Notes under the pieces: model-generated | What the model was told of the DNA's origin: nothing | Database searches by the model: none | What the model saw: only the letters and a program-made list of their open reading frames with translations | In this document: piece by piece, positions 38,383-42,125 of the stretch | Numbering within the stretch: position 1 is the stretch's first letter | Layout of the letters: each line of letters starts with the position of its first letter | Virus record (IMG/VR): IMGVR_UViG_3300045961_000112 | Span: 1 to 42,125 of that record | Length of the DNA: 42,125 nucleotides | Source: a virus | Reading direction: 5' to 3' (one strand) | Made by a program: the position numbers and the translations under genes

Positions 38383-39183
38383 GTGTCCCAGCACCGACGT
38401 CCTGTTGGACGCAAGCGCAAGCCCACCCCTTCGGAGCGTCAGGCTGCCACCCGGCTGGCCGTGGCGCTCCGCAAGGTGTCCTACCCCACCCGCGCCAAGA
38501 CCAAGGTTGCGGTCGAGGCTCCTCCCGGACGGCTCAAGGTCCGGCAGGCTGCCGCCATGACCGCCCAGCGTCAGGCGCGCGTGACCCAGACGGCCAAGCC
38601 GTTCACCGCAATCCAGCGGGCCAAGACGATCCACACCCAGATGCGGGTCGGGATCGCCTGCGACATCAGTGGCTCCATGCGAGTCGCTGAGGAGCCGCTG
38701 GCCGTGGCCCGGTGGGTGCTGGCCGACGCCCTGCACCAGATCAACGGCGAGGTGGCCACCGTGCTCTTCGGCAACGAGGCGCACGGTGTGCAGGCTCCCC
38801 GCGAGCGGCTCACCGACATCGAGGCCTTCGACCACAACGGTGGGTCGGAGGACTACATCGGTGGCTTCTCCATGCTGGACGCCGCGCTCAACCTCATCGA
38901 CGGTGACGGCGCGCGTCTGCTGGTCATCATCACCGACGGCCACTTCGTCCGCTCCGACGCGGTCGAGTACGCGGAGGTCACCATGGACATGTGCAAGCGT
39001 GCCGGTGTCGCCGTGATCTGGCTGTCCATGGGTGGGTACTTCGCCCGTGACGACGGCTACGGCCACGGCACCGTGGTCGATGCCCACGGCAAGTCCCCCA
39101 TCGAGGTGGCCGATCTTCTGGGCCGCGCAGTGGTGGACGAGTTCAAGCGGCAGGCCAAGCAGCACAGCCTGCTCGCCGCATGA
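38383..39183 (+). CDS. von Willebrand A (VWA) domain protein (266 aa)
   Basis: Residues 1-80 are a basic tail. The VWA domain starts MRVGIACDISGSM with the MIDAS motif D94xS96xS98; the fourth and fifth strand ends are FGNEAHGVQ and LLVIITDGHF (D in TDG). It completes the MoxR-HExxH-VWA set. VWA domains bind metal and a partner, and MoxR remodels it. The GTG start at 38383 follows AGAGGGGG. A separate open reading frame for a domain that CobT-type proteins usually carry as a fusion is notable. Confidence 0.9.
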   Translation: MSQHRRPVGRKRKPTPSERQAATRLAVALRKVSYPTRAKTKVAVEAPPGRLKVRQAAAMTAQRQARVTQTAKPFTAIQRAKTIHTQMRVGIACDISGSMRVAEEPLAVARWVLADALHQINGEVATVLFGNEAHGVQAPRERLTDIEAFDHNGGSEDYIGGFSMLDAALNLIDGDGARLLVIITDGHFVRSDAVEYAEVTMDMCKRAGVAVIWLSMGGYFARDDGYGHGTVVDAHGKSPIEVADLLGRAVVDEFKRQAKQHSLLAA

Positions 39184-39185
39184 CC

Positions 39186-39226
39186 GGGTGGGGTGGGGGT
39201 TCGCAGTGCGAATCCCTGCCCCGCCT
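39186..39226 (+). terminator. Long terminator hairpin built on dyad site 13
   Basis: A 19-bp uninterrupted stem including five G-U pairs and loop AGT, with the 13-bp dyad (39200-39212) at its apex, just behind the VWA stop. Strong intrinsic terminator on the plus strand. Confidence 0.78.
39200..39212. repeat. Dyad site 13, TTCGCAGTGCGAA, in a terminator
   Basis: Exact copy forming the apex of the 39186-39226 hairpin, 17 bases past the VWA stop. Confidence 0.9.
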
Positions 39227-39260
39227 GTCCATCAAGGAGATTCCGTTCCACGCTATGCCC

Positions 39261-39269
39261 GCAGCAAAC
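39261..39269 (+). repeat. GCAGCAAAC motif variant
   Basis: One-base variant of the GCAGTAAAC core in the gap before the 189-residue gene; the second half of the motif is missing. Confidence 0.35.
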
Positions 39270-39292
39270 ACACACAGAAAGGATCCACCCCC

Positions 39293-39862
39293 ATGACCAC
39301 CCGTGAACCGCGTCCCGTGCTCGTGCTGGGCAAGTCCACCCCTGCCTTCGGCGAAGGCAACCCCATCATCAAGGACCTCGCGTCGCCCGCCACGGAGAAG
39401 CAGATCAACTACCTCCGGTCACTGGGGCACGAGCGCGAGGTCGGAATGACCGTCGAGGACTTCGACGTGATGCTCGACGTCTGGATCGAGGCCGGTATCT
39501 GCACCAAGGGCTTCATCAGCGAGCAGATCGGGGCCTACAAGGAGTTCCCCAAGCGCGCCGTCAAGGAGACCGAGCCGGGGTACTACACCAAGGACGGGAA
39601 GTACTACGTCGTGGTGATGAACAAGGCGGGGACCCACACCTACGCCAAGGAACTGACCGCGTTGCCCAACGGCAAGGTCTCGTGGGAGTACCGCCCCGGT
39701 GCCGTCAAGGCGCTGGGTGACCTCACCCCGCTGTCGGTCGAGGAGGCTGCCAAGTGGGGCCACCTCAACGGCAAGTGCATCGTGTGCTGTCGTCCGCTCA
39801 CCGACCCGAAATCCGTCACCGACGGCATCGGGCCCGTGTGCGCCAAGAGGCTGAAGCGATGA
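39293..39862 (+). CDS. DUF6011-like protein (189 aa)
   Basis: The C-terminal 45 residues match the DUF6011 zinc unit: GKCIVCCRPLTDPKSVTDGI followed by GPVCAKRLKR. Upstream are ATEKQINYLRSLGHEREVGM (a tether/helical domain seen in similar phage proteins) and YYTKDGKYYVVVMNKAGTHT (a beta domain). Often met in actinophage early regions; role unknown, likely nucleic-acid-related. The ATG at 39293 follows AGAAAGGATCCACCCCC. Confidence 0.85.
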   Translation: MTTREPRPVLVLGKSTPAFGEGNPIIKDLASPATEKQINYLRSLGHEREVGMTVEDFDVMLDVWIEAGICTKGFISEQIGAYKEFPKRAVKETEPGYYTKDGKYYVVVMNKAGTHTYAKELTALPNGKVSWEYRPGAVKALGDLTPLSVEEAAKWGHLNGKCIVCCRPLTDPKSVTDGIGPVCAKRLKR

Positions 39863-39981
39863 ACGCCAAGGTCGAGCGCGTTCAGGGGCTGCGCCGTAGC
39901 AATGCGGCGCAGCCCCACCGCAACCGCAAGAAGTACACCCGCAAGACCAAGCACCCCAAGAGAGGGGAGAACAATGGCTGA
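39859..39981 (+). CDS. Tiny highly basic protein (40 aa)
   Basis: MNAKVERVQGLRRSNAAQPH, then RNRKKYTRKTKHPKRGENNG. About 40% Arg/Lys/His; likely nucleic-acid binding and unstructured. It overlaps the previous gene by 4 bases (ATGA) and the next by 8, so it is a tightly coupled product. Confidence 0.75.
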   Translation: MNAKVERVQGLRRSNAAQPHRNRKKYTRKTKHPKRGENNG

Positions 39982-40399
39982 CATGAAGCGACTCGTCCGC
40001 AGGGCCGTCAGGACGGCGGTGCTGATCGCCATCGTGTGGTCCGCCACCGACGAAGAGAAGTCCAAGGCCACCAAGAAGGAGAAGCGACGTCCCGACCCGC
40101 AGGACATGGAGCGGGACGCGGCCTACCTCACGACCGGCCTCATCACGGCGGCGCGCGCAGTAAACGCCGCCCACGATCAGGGGGAGAACTGCACGCCCCA
40201 CCACGACGCGCTCGTGGATCTGCTGACGAGCATCGACCACCCGATGATCGCCATCCGCACCATCCAGCACCTCGTGGACATCGTTTCGTCCGCCGTGGAC
40301 GACGAGGACGTCCAGCGCATGGTCCTGTCCATCGTGGCCACCGAACTGGAGGACGACGAGGACATCGACTGGCCTCTGGACGACGACACCGACAACTGA
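39974..40399 (+). CDS. Hypothetical helical protein with membrane-proximal N-terminus (141 aa)
   Basis: It begins MADMKRLVRRAVRTAVLIAIVW, a short hydrophobic stretch behind an Arg-rich stop-transfer-like start, then a helical body (RTIQHLVDIVSSAVDDEDVQ) and a very acidic end (ELEDDEDIDWPLDDDTDN). The motif GCAGTAAACGCCGC lies in its coding sequence (reads A-V-N-A-A). The stop is directly followed by dyad site 14. AGAGGGGAGAACA precedes its ATG at 39974. Function unknown. Confidence 0.8.
   Translation: MADMKRLVRRAVRTAVLIAIVWSATDEEKSKATKKEKRRPDPQDMERDAAYLTTGLITAARAVNAAHDQGENCTPHHDALVDLLTSIDHPMIAIRTIQHLVDIVSSAVDDEDVQRMVLSIVATELEDDEDIDWPLDDDTDN
40157..40170 (+). repeat. GCAGTAAACGCCGC motif copy 4
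   Basis: In-frame inside the 141-residue gene; GGCGGCG and CGCCGCC around it can pair, giving a hairpin with the AGTAAA bases in the loop. Confidence 0.55.
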
Positions 40400-40412
40400 T
40401 TCGCACTGCGAA
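40400..40412. repeat. Dyad site 14, TTCGCACTGCGAA, directly behind a stop
   Basis: Exact copy starting at the base after the TGA of the 141-residue gene and 36 bases before the 384-residue gene's ATG. Confidence 0.9.
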
Positions 40413-40447
40413 CCGCGCAGTGGCTCGACATCCCTTGGGAGGGAAGC

Positions 40448-41602
40448 ATGACCATCACCATCACGCCTGACCCCACGCTCGAAGAAGTCGTGGAGAAGGC
40501 CACCACCCTGTACCACCTCCAGCGCGTCAACTTCGAGGCGGCGGACGAGATCGAGGAGGCCGTCCGCCCCCTCTGGGATCGTCTGCCGAAGAACGCGCGC
40601 CTCCGCGACGTCGTCGTCGGGGAGAGCCGCGACCACTCCTTCAACAGGATCTGGGACAACACTGTCTCAGAGACGTGGTTCACCAAGACCGCCTCGCTGT
40701 CCCCCCTCCTGAAGGAGGGCTGCTGGCCGAACTTCGAGTACGGCAACGAGGACAAGCAGGACCTCATCAACCTGTGGACCGAACTGATCGGTGCCAGCGA
40801 CGAGGCTGGGCGGATCGCTGAAGCCATCAGCGCCACGGGCAGGGGACTGAACTCGCTGCTCTTCGTTGCTGAGCGGGGCCATTCGGCGCAGGAACTGCGC
40901 GGGTGGTACGCCCGCGTCAGCACGGGTCGTCGTGACGCCACCGGGTGGATCGTGTCCGGTCGTGGTCAGACCATCCACGTCCTGCCCGACCCGCTGGCGG
41001 GAGTCCTGCGGATCAGTCCCTCGACCTACCACCACACGCGCCGGATCACCGACGAGCAGGTGGCCAACGTGCTGGCATCGAGCAGCGCGTCGGACTTCAT
41101 CGACGGGAACACGATCCGGTTCACCCTGAAGGCGTCCACCGTGAACCTGCTCCAGCCGCCGGACATGGCGTCCGACCGGAAGGTGTGGACTCGCGGTCTG
41201 GTCAGGGTGCTGCTGGAGAACCGGGCCGAAGGGACCCGCGTCTGGGAGGAGTACGTGCGCTGGAAGATGGAGGCGCGCGAGGCTCTGAACAAGAAGAAGA
41301 ACTTCGAGGACTGGAAGAGCAATCTCCCAGAGGCCTTCGGACCTGAGTGGTTGCACTCGCTGCGCTGGGCGACCGGCGCACAGGAGGCGTTCCTCACCCT
41401 GCGGCGTGTGTCCGGGATCAGTGACGAGGATCTCCTCAAGGGCATGGAGGAGGACTACTTCCTGACCTTCCCCGACCGGGTCCTCACGGAGGCTGATCAG
41501 GCCATCCTCGCCACTCGCCCGGAGCACGGGAGCGACAACCACGCCCGGACCCTTGGCAAGGTGATCGCCTCCAAGGCCAAGGACCTCGCGCCCCTGTTCT
41601 GA
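40448..41602 (+). CDS. Hypothetical protein (384 aa)
   Basis: Not recognised. It starts MTITITPDPTLEEVVEKATT after GGAGGGAAGC. Mixed alpha/beta content: a WDRLPKNARLRDVVVGESRD segment, a Gly/Arg-rich middle (GWYARVSTGRRDATGWIVSG), a C-terminal half with RVWEEYVRWKMEAREALNKK and a helical end. There is no Walker, nuclease or methyltransferase motif. Possibly a host-takeover or replication accessory. The stop at 41602 is followed immediately by dyad site 15. Confidence 0.87.
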   Translation: MTITITPDPTLEEVVEKATTLYHLQRVNFEAADEIEEAVRPLWDRLPKNARLRDVVVGESRDHSFNRIWDNTVSETWFTKTASLSPLLKEGCWPNFEYGNEDKQDLINLWTELIGASDEAGRIAEAISATGRGLNSLLFVAERGHSAQELRGWYARVSTGRRDATGWIVSGRGQTIHVLPDPLAGVLRISPSTYHHTRRITDEQVANVLASSSASDFIDGNTIRFTLKASTVNLLQPPDMASDRKVWTRGLVRVLLENRAEGTRVWEEYVRWKMEAREALNKKKNFEDWKSNLPEAFGPEWLHSLRWATGAQEAFLTLRRVSGISDEDLLKGMEEDYFLTFPDRVLTEADQAILATRPEHGSDNHARTLGKVIASKAKDLAPLF

Positions 41603-41615
41603 TTCGCAGTGCGAA
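41603..41615. repeat. Dyad site 15, TTCGCAGTGCGAA, directly behind a stop
   Basis: Exact copy starting at the base after the TGA of the 384-residue gene, just ahead of a 19-base repeat and terminator hairpin. Confidence 0.9.
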
Positions 41616-41617
41616 CC

Positions 41618-41656
41618 GCTGACCTCAGCGCGCGGTGCAGGGCTCGTCCCTGCACC
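41618..41656 (+). terminator. 19-base repeat plus terminator hairpin (left end of cassette)
   Basis: GCTGACCTCAGCGCGCGGT (41618-41636), then GGTGCAGGG-CTCGT-CCCTGCACC (41634-41656), nine perfect pairs. The same 19 bases recur at 42088-42106 with a different stem sequence. Confidence 0.8.
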
Positions 41657-41675
41657 AAGCGGTGCGATCAGCACC
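41652..41675 (+). promoter_or_regulatory. Competing GGTGC/GCACC stems ahead of the secreted gene
   Basis: GCACC (41652-41656), GGTGC (41661-41665) and GCACC (41671-41675) allow either a stem with the first copy or with the last, mutually exclusive with the 41634-41656 terminator. This is an attenuator-like arrangement; no promoter box is obvious. Confidence 0.45.
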
Positions 41676-41714
41676 ATCCAACCAATCGGAACAACAACAG
41701 GAGAACACGCAACC

Positions 41715-42092
41715 ATGCGTATCAACACCCTCAGCAAGATCGCCGCTGTCGCGGCGCTGTCCACTGTCGCCATCGCCGGTCCCGCTGCCGCTGCCGACGA
41801 CTACGTCAACAGCAACGAGGTGCCCGGCCACGCCCAGCAGGCTAAGCAGGGCAAGGTCGTCACCCACTACACCACCCAGTCGGGCGGCTGCGACTACATC
41901 GTGAACACCCTTGGCGACTTCGGTGGCAACCCGTACCTCAACGACGGTCAGATGCTCAACGTCGTCAAGTGCCCGGACGGGTCCGTCGTGACCTACCACA
42001 TCTTCCACAAGACGCACCCGGCCTTCACCGGGGAGCGCACCCCGATCTGGGGATCGTGGGAGTACTTCGCCACCACCAACAGCAAGGGCTGA
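41715..42092 (+). CDS. Secreted or periplasmic-type protein (125 aa) boxed by terminators
   Basis: A Sec-type signal: basic MRINTLSK, hydrophobic IAAVAALSTVAIAGPAAA and an AxA-like cleavage site near residue 26. The mature part has two Cys (GGCDYIV, VVKCPDG) able to form one disulfide and strands such as KVVTHYTTQSGG and VVTYHIFHKTHPAF. It is the last complete gene, bracketed by two matching terminator repeats like a moron. It could change the infected cell's envelope, for example to exclude other phages. AGGAGAACACGCAACC precedes the ATG at 41715. Confidence 0.85.
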   Translation: MRINTLSKIAAVAALSTVAIAGPAAAADDYVNSNEVPGHAQQAKQGKVVTHYTTQSGGCDYIVNTLGDFGGNPYLNDGQMLNVVKCPDGSVVTYHIFHKTHPAFTGERTPIWGSWEYFATTNSKG

Positions 42093-42125
42093 CCTCAGCG
42101 CGCGGTACCGGGGCTTCGGTCCCGG
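42088..42125 (+). terminator. 19-base repeat plus second terminator hairpin (cut by window end)
   Basis: The same 19 bases as at 41618-41636 are followed by ACCGGGGCTTCGGTCCCGG, whose stem (CCGGGG/TCCCGG) is cut by the window. By analogy with the first copy the next bases should be TACC, completing a GGTACCGGG/CCCGGTACC stem. Confidence 0.7.

Noticed and set aside
37066-39165. 699-codon open frame on the minus strand
   Set aside because: Antisense to the HExxH and VWA genes, which have clear motifs and ribosome sites.
4700-41615. The 13-bp dyad as a LexA box, ParB parS site or L5-type stoperator
   Set aside because: The core TTCGCA..TGCGAA differs from the actinobacterial SOS box (TCGAAC..GTTCGA), from parS (TGTTTCACGTGAAACA) and from the asymmetric L5 stoperator.
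1-42125. Integrase, attachment site or repressor
   Set aside because: No tyrosine or serine recombinase motif and no overlap-type att sequence was seen, so a temperate lifestyle is not supported by this window.

Overview
The window is a contiguous piece of a tailed double-stranded DNA phage of a high-GC Gram-positive (actinobacterial-type) host. This rests on the uniformly GC-rich codon use, tight ATGA/TGATG/GTGA gene coupling, frequent GTG starts, a modular M23-plus-amidase endolysin and a complete packaging/capsid set. Both ends are open: the endolysin is cut at base 1 and a terminator hairpin is cut at the last base. I see no integrase, excisionase, repressor, polymerase, primase or tape-measure gene, and the host genus cannot be fixed from the sequence.

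Layout. Bases 1-31509 form a leftward (minus-strand) virion and lysis arm. Read in the direction of transcription it holds: a helix-turn-helix protein with two HNH-associated repeats; a zinc protein; an HNH endonuclease; a 714-residue gp5/OB-fold hub with Ig-like repeats; many small virion-arm proteins; terminase large subunit; small connector-region proteins; portal; scaffold; major capsid protein with a strong terminator behind it; a 370-residue structural protein; and a 12-kb fibre locus. The fibre locus has five collagen-like (Gly-Pro-Thr rich) proteins, three tandem paralogous fibre proteins, a PKD protein, a GT2-like glycosyltransferase and a methyltransferase. Two small membrane (holin-like) proteins and the endolysin follow.

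Bases 31510-32958 are a 1.4-kb non-coding hub between the two diverging arms. It is dense in hairpins and repeats, including three of the five copies of a fixed-length element (CCCCCTAACCCGCGAC..TGTA), a possible multibranched RNA, and a leader with mutually exclusive stems. Bases 32959-42092 are a rightward arm of small orphan proteins, a MoxR-type AAA+ ATPase, an HExxH protein with a long acidic linker, a von Willebrand A protein with a MIDAS motif, a DUF6011-like protein, and finally a secreted protein boxed between two matching terminator elements.

Two signals cut across the map. First, a 13-bp perfect dyad TTCGCA(C/G)TGCGAA occurs 15 times exactly (plus one 12/13 copy). Most copies lie in short gaps directly behind stop codons or ahead of starts, four or five lie inside genes, and two are extended into long GU-tolerant terminator hairpins. 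Second, the glycosyltransferase and methyltransferase sit inside the collagen-fibre locus, which suggests that the fibres are modified by phage-encoded enzymes. The dispersed dyad and its unknown reader, the modified-collagen locus, and the phage MoxR/metallopeptidase/VWA trio are the best candidates for undescribed biology here.
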